A model generated the notes under the pieces. It did no database searches. It was not told the DNA's origin and saw only the letters and a list, made by a program, of their open reading frames with translations. 64,000 bases of DNA, from positions 124,001-188,000 of the forward strand of contig JAEZDY010000024.1 in assembly GCA_023417935.1 (NCBI GenBank). The letters run 5' to 3'. Origin of the DNA: Bacteroidota bacterium (GTDB lineage Bacteria > Bacteroidota > Bacteroidia > Bacteroidales > Lentimicrobiaceae). Position 1 is the first letter of the stretch, and every line of letters begins with the position of its first letter. Positions 25,517-33,511 of this stretch are shown in pieces. Both the position numbers and the translations under genes were made by a program.

Positions 25517-26440
25517 ATGCGTTTTATTAAACCTTTTGCCGGTATATCAAATGGAGCACGCCTCGTTTTGCTGATTTTTTTAGTGTTTTTCGGGGCTATG
25601 TTGTCAGTAGCATTAGCATATCTTGCAATGATGGCAATAGATGGCAAATCTGCTTTTACTGATACCGGTATGATGGATAACATAAGGTTTGTGAGAGTAA
25701 TGCAGATATTTAACCAAATTGGCATATTCATAATACCACCTGTATTACTAGCATTATTGATTGAAGCCAGGCCACTGGAATACCTTGGATTCAAAAAACC
25801 GGCAGGCATTCATATACTGGGCACTTTCCTTTTGATTATGTCTATTAATCCAATTATTGGTTGGTTGATGGAGGTGAATGAAGCTATGCAGCTTCCTGAA
25901 AGCATGCAAAGTATTGAACAATGGATGCGTAATTCAGAGAATACTGCCAACGAACTGGTAGAGTGGATTCTTTCGTATACTGACGCCTCTTCAATGGTTA
26001 TCAATGTTTTTATGGTTGTTTTGTTACCTGCTGTGGGCGAGGAGCTATTATTCAGGGCGGTATTGATCAGGCTATTCAATAACATCTTTAAAAATATACA
26101 CATTGCTGTATGGGTTTCAGCTATAATATTCAGTGCGTTTCATTTCCAATTCTTTGGGTTCCTTCCACGGATGTTCCTTGGACTTTTCTTTGGATATATT
26201 TTTATCTGGAGCGGCTCCATCTGGATACCCATAATTGCACACTTCATTAATAATGGTACTGTGGTGTTGATCACTTTTCTGAATTCAAAGGGACTTATTA
26301 CTGAATCACCTCAGGAGTTCGGCACCTTTGAATCGCCTTTATTGTTGGTATCATCTATCGCCCTTACCATTATGATTGGATGGTTGTTTTACAGAACAAG
26401 GAACAAGCCAATGCCTGAGGAGCTTAATGCACGTCAATAA
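25517..26440 (+). CDS. CPBP-family intramembrane metalloprotease
   Basis: A 307-residue membrane protein with about eight hydrophobic segments. The C-terminal half has the CPBP (Abi/Rce1-like) motifs: GEELLFRA (EExxxR), a His in FSAFHFQFFGFLPR, and a second His in IIAHFINN, which together form the glutamate/histidine active site. Relatives process prenylated proteins (Rce1) or take part in bacteriocin self-immunity; most bacterial members have no known substrate. An N-terminal extension of ~170 residues with three helices precedes the catalytic domain. It stands directly upstream of cysS, which has its own promoter element, and is divergent from the SxtJ cassette. No functional link to either neighbour is evident. 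Confidence 0.88.
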   Translation: MRFIKPFAGISNGARLVLLIFLVFFGAMLSVALAYLAMMAIDGKSAFTDTGMMDNIRFVRVMQIFNQIGIFIIPPVLLALLIEARPLEYLGFKKPAGIHILGTFLLIMSINPIIGWLMEVNEAMQLPESMQSIEQWMRNSENTANELVEWILSYTDASSMVINVFMVVLLPAVGEELLFRAVLIRLFNNIFKNIHIAVWVSAIIFSAFHFQFFGFLPRMFLGLFFGYIFIWSGSIWIPIIAHFINNGTVVLITFLNSKGLITESPQEFGTFESPLLLVSSIALTIMIGWLFYRTRNKPMPEELNARQ

Positions 26441-26448
26441 AAAAACTA

Positions 26449-26456
26449 TACTTTTG
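26449..26456 (+). promoter_or_regulatory. -7 promoter element for cysS
   Basis: TACTTTTG is an exact TAnnTTTG match 18 bases before the ATG at 26474. It supports the ATG rather than the TTG at 26465 as the start, because a transcript would begin near 26462. Confidence 0.45.
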
Positions 26457-26473
26457 TTCATTATTTGAAGATT

Positions 26474-27949
26474 ATGAAAAATGTTGTAAGCGTATACAAT
26501 ACCCTGAGTCGTACTAAAGAAATATTTAAACCTCTGAATTCACCCTTGGTAGGCTTATACGTATGCGGACCAACAGTTTACGGAGATGCACATTTAGGGC
26601 ACGCCCGGCCTGCTGTGACTTTCGATCTGGTATTCAGGTATCTGCAGCATATAGGTTATAAAGTGCGATACGTAAGAAATATTACTGATGTTGGGCATCT
26701 TGAGAATGATGCCGATGAGGGCGAGGATAAAATAGGTAAAAAGGCAAAGCTTGAACAGCTTGAGCCAATGGAAGTAGTTCATTACTATACCCGCAGGTAT
26801 CATCAGGATATGGATGCTTTGAATGTGCTTAGTCCAAGCATTGAACCTCACGCTTCAGGTCATATAATTGAACAGATACAACTGATAGAACAGATCATCG
26901 AAAATGGGTTTGCTTATATAGTTAATGGCTCCGTTTATTTTGATGTGCTTAAATATAATACTGAACACCATTATGGTAAACTGTCGGGCAGAGTGCTTGA
27001 AGATCTGTTAAACAATACACGTACACTGGAAGGACAGGATGAAAAGCGCAATGCTTTTGATTTTGCCCTTTGGAAAAAAGCTCAGCCTGAGCATATTATG
27101 CGCTGGCCATCACCCTGGAGTGACGGTTTCCCCGGATGGCATCTTGAGTGCTCAGCCATGAGTGCCCGATACCTCGGCAATCAGTTTGATATACATGGTG
27201 GTGGTATGGACCTTATGTTCCCTCATCATGAATCAGAGATAGCTCAGAGTGTTGCAGCACATAACGCTGAACCGGTGAATTACTGGATGCACAATAACAT
27301 GATCACTATTAACGGTCAAAAAATGGGTAAATCGCTGGGTAATTTTATTACCCTGGGTCAACTCTTTTCAGGCGATCATACTGCTCTGGACCAAGCATAC
27401 TCGCCAATGACCATAAGATTTTTCATCCTTCAGGCACACTACAGGAGTACACTTGATTTCTCAAACGAGGCGTTACAGGCCGCTGAAAAAGGGCTCGACA
27501 GGTTATTGAAAGCATATGCTCTGATTCCTGCACTTAAAGCCGGTGAAAAGTCTGACTCGGATGTAAAGCGAATCGAGGAAAGTTGCTATCAGGCAATGAA
27601 TGATGATTTTAACAGTCCTATAGTGATTGCAAACTTGTTTGAAGGTGTTAGAATCATCAATTCAGTCAGTAACAACCTTGAAAGCCTGACAGTAACTGAC
27701 ATTGAAATATTAAAAAGAACCTTTGATGTATTCCTTCACGATGTTCTTGGTTTAAAAGCCGATCAGACAAACAATACCAATGATGACCATAAAGTGGATG
27801 GTTTGATGGAACTGATCATTGAGTTGCGCAAGAATGCGAGGGAAAACAAAGATTTTGCCACTTCTGATAAGATCAGGAACATGCTTTCGAACCTTGGTAT
27901 TGTCCTTAAGGATACCCGGGAGGGAACAAATTGGGAAATTGACAAGTAA
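26474..27949 (+). CDS. cysS: Cysteinyl-tRNA synthetase
   Basis: A 491-residue class I aminoacyl-tRNA synthetase that charges tRNA-Cys in the cytoplasm. Visible signatures are [16 protein letters not shown] (Zn-ligand Cys plus the HIGH motif as HLGH), [35 protein letters not shown] (three Gly and the Zn-binding His/Glu) and KMGKSLGN in the KMSKS position. The last ~100 residues form the helical anticodon-binding region. Length matches the family. I chose ATG 26474 over TTG 26465: the family begins right at this Met and a promoter element sits just upstream. Confidence 0.97.
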   Translation: MKNVVSVYNTLSRTKEIFKPLNSPLVGLYVCGPTVYGDAHLGHARPAVTFDLVFRYLQHIGYKVRYVRNITDVGHLENDADEGEDKIGKKAKLEQLEPMEVVHYYTRRYHQDMDALNVLSPSIEPHASGHIIEQIQLIEQIIENGFAYIVNGSVYFDVLKYNTEHHYGKLSGRVLEDLLNNTRTLEGQDEKRNAFDFALWKKAQPEHIMRWPSPWSDGFPGWHLECSAMSARYLGNQFDIHGGGMDLMFPHHESEIAQSVAAHNAEPVNYWMHNNMITINGQKMGKSLGNFITLGQLFSGDHTALDQAYSPMTIRFFILQAHYRSTLDFSNEALQAAEKGLDRLLKAYALIPALKAGEKSDSDVKRIEESCYQAMNDDFNSPIVIANLFEGVRIINSVSNNLESLTVTDIEILKRTFDVFLHDVLGLKADQTNNTNDDHKVDGLMELIIELRKNARENKDFATSDKIRNMLSNLGIVLKDTREGTNWEIDK

Positions 27950-28012
27950 TCAAGTTAATATTAAGCTTGCGTTAGAAACATAAACCAGCAAATCACCTTA
28001 ATTACACCTCTT

Positions 28013-29698
28013 ATGAAAAGAAAAGTTTTAATCATTATGCCAATTTTGTTGTTAGCGATAATAACAAGTTGTAATGTAAAGCAGGATAATATGGAAAAAG
28101 AATTCAGAGACTTCATTACCAAGTTTGAATCAACTGTATCACCTTTGCAGATAGACGCAAACACTGCGTACTGGAATGCGTCAATCTCAGGTAAAGACGA
28201 AGATTATGCTATTGCTCAACAGCACCAGATTGCATTGAATAATTTTTTCACAAATAAGGAAGACTTCCAGTTCCTTAAGAAAGTAAAAGAAAGCGGCAAT
28301 ATTCAGGATACTCTCTTGCAGCGCCAGCTTGAAGTATTGCACAATGCATATTTAAGCAACCAGGTAGATTCGTCATTACTGGAGCGCAGAACAAAAATGG
28401 AGATAGAAATCGAGAAAAAATATTCCAATTTCCGTGCAACTGTGAACGGTAAAACTTTATCAGACAATGAAATTGAAGAACTCCTTAAAACCTCAACTGA
28501 CAGTAAGGAACTTCAGGAAGCATGGGAAGCACACAAAATGATTGGTGCCCTTGTTGCAAAAGATGTCATTGAACTGGTAAAACTTCGCAATTCAATTGCC
28601 CGTGAACTTGGTTTTGATAATTACCACACTATGAGCCTTCAGCTCAGTGAGCAGGATCCTCAGGAAATTAGTGCATTGTTTGATGAACTTGATGAACTTA
28701 CCCGAAAATCTTTTGCTGATCTGAAGTCAGAAATTGACACATACCTGAGTGCTCGACTTAATATTCCTGCTGAACAATTAATGCCTTGGCACTATCAGAA
28801 CAGATTCTTCCAGGAAGCTCCGGCAATTTACAGTGTTGACCTCGATAAATATTATGTTGACCAGAACATTGAAAAACTTACTGCTGATTATTATTCATCA
28901 ATTGGCATGGATATTAGCGATATATTGGGACATAGTGACTTGTATGAAAAACCTGGCAAAAACCAGCATGCTTACTGCATTGATATTGATAACAAAGGCG
29001 ATGTTAGAGTTTTATGCAATATAAAACCTAACTACAACTGGATGAACACGATGATGCACGAATTCGGACACGGAGTGTACGATAAGTATATAGATCAAGA
29101 CCTCCCTCTTGCTTTACGCAATCCAGCCCATACATTCACCACTGAATCAATTGCCATGATCTTTGGAAGAATGGCCGCTAACCCTCAGTGGATGCACGAT
29201 TTGAATATAATATCAGCTGATGAGAGAGATAAAATATCAGTTGATGCCTATAAGGTACTTCGCCTTGAACAACTCACATTCAGCCGCTGGGCGCAAGTGA
29301 TGTATCGTTTTGAAAAAGAAATGTATGCTAATCCTGACCAGGACCTCAATGCTCTATGGTGGAATATAGTTGAAAAATACCAGATGATCAAAAAACCTGA
29401 AGGTCGCAATCAACCCGATTGGGCCAGCAAAATTCATATTGCAACATTCCCTGCATATTACCACAATTATCTGCTTGGTGAATTACTGGCTTCACAGCTT
29501 AATCATCATATAACTTCTACTATACTGAAGTCAACAGATTACATGAATCAAAGCTTTTATGGTAATAAAGAAGTAGGTCGCTACCTTACGAATAAGGTTT
29601 TTGAGCCGGGAAGTCGTTATAAATGGAATGACATGATTGAACGCGCTACTGGTAGAAAGTTAACAGCCCAGTATTACGCTGAACAGTTTATTAATTAA
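28013..29698 (+). CDS. Zinc metallopeptidase lipoprotein (M2/ACE-like, gluzincin)
   Basis: A 561-residue protein with a lipoprotein signal ending at Cys20 (IITSCN). It is an alpha-helical gluzincin with HEFGH (HExxH, in MMHEFGHGVYDKY) and the third zinc ligand Glu in TTESIAMIFGR about 25 residues on. Conserved pieces DNYHTMSL, PWHYQNRFFQ and FPAYYHNYLLGELLASQL resemble peptidyl-dipeptidase A (M2) and the neighbouring M3 oligopeptidases. Such enzymes cut dipeptides or short peptides. Anchored in the envelope, it would trim peptides in the periplasm for nutrition, which is inference. It has a terminator 50 bases downstream and appears monocistronic. Confidence 0.85.
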   Translation: MKRKVLIIMPILLLAIITSCNVKQDNMEKEFRDFITKFESTVSPLQIDANTAYWNASISGKDEDYAIAQQHQIALNNFFTNKEDFQFLKKVKESGNIQDTLLQRQLEVLHNAYLSNQVDSSLLERRTKMEIEIEKKYSNFRATVNGKTLSDNEIEELLKTSTDSKELQEAWEAHKMIGALVAKDVIELVKLRNSIARELGFDNYHTMSLQLSEQDPQEISALFDELDELTRKSFADLKSEIDTYLSARLNIPAEQLMPWHYQNRFFQEAPAIYSVDLDKYYVDQNIEKLTADYYSSIGMDISDILGHSDLYEKPGKNQHAYCIDIDNKGDVRVLCNIKPNYNWMNTMMHEFGHGVYDKYIDQDLPLALRNPAHTFTTESIAMIFGRMAANPQWMHDLNIISADERDKISVDAYKVLRLEQLTFSRWAQVMYRFEKEMYANPDQDLNALWWNIVEKYQMIKKPEGRNQPDWASKIHIATFPAYYHNYLLGELLASQLNHHITSTILKSTDYMNQSFYGNKEVGRYLTNKVFEPGSRYKWNDMIERATGRKLTAQYYAEQFIN

Positions 29699-29747
29699 CT
29701 GGTATATTATTAGGCACAGTTTCTTATTCCACAAGGAATATACTCAT

Positions 29748-29785
29748 AAAAGGAGGAAAGTTAACCACTTTCCTCCTTTTTTTTT
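29748..29785 (+). terminator. Strong terminator after the metallopeptidase gene
   Basis: A perfect 14-bp stem (AAAAGGAGGAAAGT / ACTTTCCTCCTTTT) with a five-base loop, followed by more T residues. It lies 50 bases after the stop codon. Confidence 0.9.
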
Positions 29786-29851
29786 GACTCACTTATTACA
29801 TGTAATTAATAAGGAATGAAGCTTGATCTCTTTTTGCTCCATTTTATTTAG

Positions 29852-29946
29852 GGTCGTATTCTGTTCGCTTTTTATTCGCAGTGTGTTCGCATATTCAGCG
29901 TATAAATGCGAACGAAATGCGAACGGTATGCGAACGGTGTGCGAAT
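29852..29946. repeat. Inverted array of 11-bp repeats (GCGAAC units)
   Basis: On the right arm GCGAAC starts at 29908, 29919 and 29930, with GCGAAT at 29941, exactly 11 bases apart; the unit is roughly RTGCGAACGGT. On the left arm the reverse complement recurs at the same period: GTTCGC at 29863, ATTCGC at 29874, GTTCGC at 29885, with a degenerate copy at 29852. The two arms face each other around a centre near 29899; the inner copies form a perfect 8-bp pair (GTTCGCAT/ATGCGAAC). An 11-bp period places every copy on nearly the same face of the helix, as in arrays for cooperatively binding proteins. No reading frame persists because 11 is not a multiple of 3. Confidence 0.85.
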
Positions 29947-30038
29947 GGTGATAAAACATAAATCATACTTTATAACCCGGTACTGAGAGTCATGAATCAT
30001 ATCAAACTAACTGTTTCCATTGCCCCATGTTTTGCACG

Positions 30039-30058
30039 AGTGAACGAAAACGTTCACT
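30039..30058. promoter_or_regulatory. 20-bp perfect palindrome, candidate operator
   Basis: AGTGAACG-AAAA-CGTTCACT is a perfect inverted repeat with a four-base centre. It contains the same GAACG core as the 11-bp array ~100 bases upstream and lies ~220 bases before the DUF2807 gene. It has no T-tract, so a binding site is more likely than a terminator. Confidence 0.55.
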
Positions 30059-30104
30059 GAATAAATGCCGGTTTAAGTTTTGTATTTCTCATAACCTTGC
30101 ATCG

Positions 30105-30129
30105 GAAAAAAAATAAGAAATTTTTTTTC
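30105..30129. repeat. A/T-tract inverted repeat
   Basis: GAAAAAAAAT and ATTTTTTTTC face each other around AAGAA, giving perfect 10-base arms. Such paired A-tracts bend DNA. It may be a promoter upstream element for the DUF2807 gene or part of the structured region that starts at 29852. The rest of the 577-base gap (29699-30275) shows no gene I can support. Confidence 0.5.
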
Positions 30130-30275
30130 GCCGATAAAGGCCTGTTTTTAAGCATTTTATTCACTTTAGGTAATAATTTATATATTTAGTTTTATGCATG
30201 TTTGCTATATTTTGGCATGATATTTTCAAAGGTTCAGATATCCAAATTCTATCCATACTAAAATTTGTAACTGTT

Positions 30276-31001
30276 ATGAAAACGATGATTTACTTTACGA
30301 TAATTGCTAGTGCAATTTTTCTAGGCTCATGTGAGCGTGATTTTGTGGAGGTTGTGAAAGGCTCCGGTCCTGTAGTAAGCGAAACCAGGCATATTTCAAA
30401 TTATGATGAAGTTACACTTTCCATTCCGGCCAATGTGTACATCTACCAGGGAAATGAAGAAACAGTAGTAGTAGAGGCACAGGATAATGTTCTTGATGTA
30501 CTCAGAACTGATGTTGACCATGATGAATTAAATATTAGGTTCGCTAATCACGTACTTGTAAAACGTCATGAACCTATTAAGGTATTTATCACTACCAGGA
30601 ACATTAGTCAGATAAGAATTGCAGGTTCAGGAAATGTTTTTAACGAAACCCCTCTCATAGCTGAAAGACTCTATATCAAGATATCAGGCTCAGGAAACGT
30701 TGACCTTCATGATATTGATTCGCCAGTGGTTGAAGCACAAATTTCAGGTAGCGGTAAGGTATACCTTTCAGGGTATTGTGCTGACCAGGTTTTAAACATT
30801 TCAGGTTCAGGAAATATATATGCATTTGATCTTATGAGCGAAACTGCTGATGTTAATATTAGTGGTTCCGGGAAAACAGAGATCTCAGTTTCAGAATACC
30901 TGAACGCAAGGATCAGCGGAAGTGGCGATATTTATTATAAAGGACATCCATCAGTTGATAGTAGAATTTCAGGTTCTGGTAGAATTCATTCTGTAAACTA
31001 A
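30276..31001 (+). CDS. DUF2807 (GIN domain) lipoprotein
   Basis: A 241-residue protein. I start at ATG 30276, because the signal peptide (MKTMIYFTIIASAIFLGSC) begins there; the in-frame ATG-like extension to 30198 adds 26 unrelated residues. Lipidation is expected at Cys19. The mature part is the DUF2807 'head GIN' domain, a right-handed beta-helix marked here by a recurring ISGSG turn (at least seven copies: IAGSGN, ISGSGN, ISGSGK, ISGSGD, ISGSGR). These proteins are common in Bacteroidota; an adhesin role has been proposed but not shown. The unusual repeat array lies upstream, and a bidirectional terminator follows. Confidence 0.88.
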   Translation: MKTMIYFTIIASAIFLGSCERDFVEVVKGSGPVVSETRHISNYDEVTLSIPANVYIYQGNEETVVVEAQDNVLDVLRTDVDHDELNIRFANHVLVKRHEPIKVFITTRNISQIRIAGSGNVFNETPLIAERLYIKISGSGNVDLHDIDSPVVEAQISGSGKVYLSGYCADQVLNISGSGNIYAFDLMSETADVNISGSGKTEISVSEYLNARISGSGDIYYKGHPSVDSRISGSGRIHSVN

Positions 31002-31238
31002 GGTGAGCCAAACCACTATCTCTTAATAAACTGCCAATTAGCATTCATTTCAAAAGCATCCTAAAAACAACTAACAACCAACCTAAGATCAACTATTATA
31101 CTATTGTTCAACTCCTAAAACTAACTAACCAATAGTACTCGATCATACGAAAAAACAGGTGAAGCAGCGTTATGTATTAAAATCAAAGCTGTAGCACCAT
31201 TACAATTCAGCATCAGATTGACAGGAATGATGCTCTAC
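31002..31238. other. Non-coding stretch before the bidirectional terminator
   Basis: This ~240-base gap is AT-rich with a CT/AAC-biased run (31070-31130). I see no gene, RNA or repeat that I can support in it. Confidence 0.5.
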
Positions 31239-31271
31239 AAATCCGGCCGTAAATACGGCCGGATTTTTTAG
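31239..31271. terminator. Bidirectional terminator
   Basis: A perfect 13-bp stem (AAATCCGGCCGTA / TACGGCCGGATTT) with a two-base loop between two convergent genes. T-tract follows on the plus strand; the flanking As give a short one on the minus strand. It overlaps the last codon of the nuclease gene. Confidence 0.88.
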
Positions 31272-32641
31272 TAAATTGACATTTCTGAGTCGTAATTTGC
31301 AGTTTTAGGAGAACAGCGAACTACTTTAAGTCCGGGATGCTTTCGCATATAACTTTTAATAATATGCCTTGTGTCCCTATTATCCTCATATTTTCTTATA
31401 CACGCATCAAGGCTTTCATAATCGAACAGGTAGGCATCAACATACCCGAAGCCACAATATCGTCCTCCAGCCACTTTTACAACTGAATACTCATCAGATG
31501 TTCTTCCCTTATCCAATATATAAAAATCAGGATCCCTGAAACCTATATCACTTAGAGCACGCTTTGCTCTCTGATTATACGAATCAGGAGCCTCAAGACC
31601 TATGCATGCACCATTACATTGTTTGATAGAATGGTGAAAGCAAGCAGATGAGGTTTCATACAAACCACATAATTTCTGACACAAAGCATGCTTTTCAATT
31701 AAACCATATAAAAAATTCTGTGCATTGTTTAAAGAAGTGAACGATGCAAGTGCTTGATGACCATTGGTCTGATGACCAGGTTCAAAACAAATATAACCAT
31801 CTTCGTTTGTGTATGTAAACACGCTATACCCATAACGCGTACGACGCTGTGCCCTGTTATAGGGAGGTTTGTGGTTTTTGATTTCAATTGACTCAAGTAA
31901 TAAGGCCAGCAGTTCGTTTCCTGTAACTTCATATGACACAGAGGCAATGCGATTCTTCATTTCTAATGCTTTTGAAGTATCCTGATTGCGAAAATGTTGC
32001 AGGATCCTTTCATACATATTTATACTCTTACCCACGTAAATGATATGTCCTCTTTCGTCATGCAGATAATAAACACCTGTATCTTCAGGTACATCTTTTA
32101 TGATCAATGGAATTTCCTGTACCTGATCATTGATCATTTTTGCATCAGTATCAATCAGCAGTTTGAGTAAGTAGGTGGTGGCAAGAGCATCGCCCGCAGC
32201 ACGGTGCCGGTTGAAGATGCTAATTCCAAGAGAGTTGCAGAGATTACCAAGACTATAAGATGAATACCCGGGTAGTATCTTTCGACTCATTTTTACAGTG
32301 CAGATAGTTGGCCGTTTAAAATTGTAACCAAGGTTTTTAAACTCATGCCTAATAAAATTATAATCAAAAGCTGCATTATGACCAACAAAAATGGCCCCTT
32401 CAGTTAATTCAACAATTTCACGGGCTACTTCGTAGAATTTTGGGGCATCAGCAACCATAGCATCAGTAATACCGGTCAATCGCGTGATCATGTATGGAAT
32501 TGGCTGTTCAGGATTTATCAATGAACTGAACTCTTTAATGATTTCCTTGCCATCAAAAAGGTAAATTGCCACTTCTGTTAACCGGGCTTTCTGGTAGCTT
32601 CCACCGGTGGTTTCAACGTCAACAACAGCATACAATGGCAT
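31268..32641 (-). CDS. DnaQ-like exonuclease fused to a GIY-YIG (UvrC/Cho-like) nuclease
   Basis: A 457-residue two-nuclease protein. Residues ~1-165 form a DEDDh 3'-5' exonuclease: VDVETTG (Asp8, Glu10), HNAAFDYNFIRHEF, and HRAAGDAL with the catalytic His and Asp. Residues ~195-290 form a GIY-YIG domain: TGVYYLHDE, HIIYVGKSINMYERI, and the catalytic Glu in ALLLESIEIKNHKPPYN. The C-terminal ~150 residues resemble the Cho/UvrC accessory part (Cys-containing SSACFHHSIKQCNGACIG). Fusions of this type are known in several phyla and are presumed to act in DNA repair. The exonuclease may trim after a UvrC-like incision, which is inference. Monocistronic in appearance. Confidence 0.9.
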   Translation of the reverse strand: MPLYAVVDVETTGGSYQKARLTEVAIYLFDGKEIIKEFSSLINPEQPIPYMITRLTGITDAMVADAPKFYEVAREIVELTEGAIFVGHNAAFDYNFIRHEFKNLGYNFKRPTICTVKMSRKILPGYSSYSLGNLCNSLGISIFNRHRAAGDALATTYLLKLLIDTDAKMINDQVQEIPLIIKDVPEDTGVYYLHDERGHIIYVGKSINMYERILQHFRNQDTSKALEMKNRIASVSYEVTGNELLALLLESIEIKNHKPPYNRAQRRTRYGYSVFTYTNEDGYICFEPGHQTNGHQALASFTSLNNAQNFLYGLIEKHALCQKLCGLYETSSACFHHSIKQCNGACIGLEAPDSYNQRAKRALSDIGFRDPDFYILDKGRTSDEYSVVKVAGGRYCGFGYVDAYLFDYESLDACIRKYEDNRDTRHIIKSYMRKHPGLKVVRCSPKTANYDSEMSIY

Positions 32642-32774
32642 AGAGCACCTTTATTTCGGGGGGATATTAAAGCATTATTAGAGGTTGTGAATTTACAAAA
32701 ATTGCAATGATCTCTACTTACAGGGGGAAAAAAATGGGCGGGTATAATTATATTACAAGATGGTTGTTGATCAT

Positions 32775-32804
32775 AAAAAAAAGGAGCCCCTTGTTAAGGC
32801 TCCT
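32775..32804 (-). terminator. Terminator of udk
   Basis: AGGAGCC (32782-32788) pairs with GGCTCCT (32798-32804). On the minus strand the stem is followed by a run of eight T, 25 bases after the udk stop. Confidence 0.85.
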
Positions 32805-32828
32805 ATTGTTTAAATTCATAACATAACG

Positions 32829-33446
32829 CTATCTGATTGCCTGCAAATTCATCTTAATTCTGGAAGAAAGGATATCAATAGCTACATGGTTTGCACCTCC
32901 CTGGGGAACAATGATATCAGCATAACGTTTTGTAGGTTCAATGAATTGAAGATGCATGGGTTTAACAAAAACTTCATAATGGTCAAGAACCTGGCTGAAA
33001 GACCGACCCCGCTCCTCAATATCACGCCTGATGATCCGCATCAACCGGTCATCAGGATCTGCATCTACAAAAATCTTAATATCCAGGCGTTCACGCAACC
33101 TTGGGTTTGAGAGTATAAGAATCCCTTCAACTATAACCACCTCACGTGGGTAAACAGGTATAGTTTCAGTAGCCCTGGCACACGTTAAATAACTATATAT
33201 GGGCATTCCTATTACATTTCCCTCACTGAGTTCATCAAGATGCTTTATCAAGAGGTTGAATTCGATGGATGAGGGATGGTCAAAGTTGATTAACGCACGC
33301 TCGTCAGGCGACAGATGCCCATTGTCTTTGTAATAAGAATCCTGGGGAATTACAGTGACCGAATCTTTTGGAAGCCGTTTGATGATTTGCTTAACTACTG
33401 TTGATTTACCACAACCTGAGCCACCGGCAATTCCTATTATAAGCAT
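32829..33446 (-). CDS. udk: Uridine kinase
   Basis: A 205-residue P-loop kinase that phosphorylates uridine or cytidine to UMP/CMP in pyrimidine salvage. The Walker A motif is GGSGCGKST (8-16); further family blocks are IPQDSYYKD, NFDHPSSIEF, PIYSYLTCAR, VVIVEGILIL, FVDADPDDRLMRIIRRDIEERGR and PTKRYADIIVPQGG. Length and order match Udk proteins closely. It is flanked by its own terminator and by a promoter element 45 bases upstream that abuts the terminator of the decarboxylase operon, so it is an independent unit. Confidence 0.96.
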   Translation of the reverse strand: MLIIGIAGGSGCGKSTVVKQIIKRLPKDSVTVIPQDSYYKDNGHLSPDERALINFDHPSSIEFNLLIKHLDELSEGNVIGMPIYSYLTCARATETIPVYPREVVIVEGILILSNPRLRERLDIKIFVDADPDDRLMRIIRRDIEERGRSFSQVLDHYEVFVKPMHLQFIEPTKRYADIIVPQGGANHVAIDILSSRIKMNLQAIR

Positions 33447-33462
33447 ATAGATATAAATTAAT

Positions 33463-33491
33463 GAACCGGAGAAGATAGATTTCTCCGGTTC
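33463..33491 (-). terminator. Terminator of the methylmalonyl-CoA decarboxylase operon
   Basis: GAACCGGAGAA and TTCTCCGGTTC form a perfect 11-bp stem with a seven-base loop, 20 bases after the beta-subunit stop. The tail on the minus strand is only weakly T-rich. The hairpin falls inside the leader expected for udk. Confidence 0.75.
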
Positions 33492-33498
33492 AAAAGTA
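33491..33498 (-). promoter_or_regulatory. -7 promoter element for udk
   Basis: TACTTTTG on the minus strand is an exact TAnnTTTG match 45 bases before the udk start. It directly abuts the upstream operon's terminator hairpin. Confidence 0.45.
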
Positions 33499-33511
33499 CT
33501 AATAAATATTA

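Noticed and set aside
25504..25809. Open frame antisense to the CPBP gene
   Set aside because: It mirrors the membrane-protein codons of the well-supported gene and shows no family features; similar antisense frames elsewhere were rejected for the same reason.
29852..29946. Short regular repeats as a CRISPR array or plasmid iterons
   Set aside because: The 11-base period leaves no room for spacers, half the copies are inverted, and there are no cas, rep or DnaA-box features nearby.
29904..29985. Small frame starting within the repeat array (26 residues)
   Set aside because: The 11-bp repeats change frame with every copy, so a conserved peptide is not expected, and no start context or homologous sequence supports it.
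30198..30275. Longer N-terminus for the DUF2807 protein
   Set aside because: The lipoprotein signal peptide begins at ATG 30276; a 26-residue addition would bury it.
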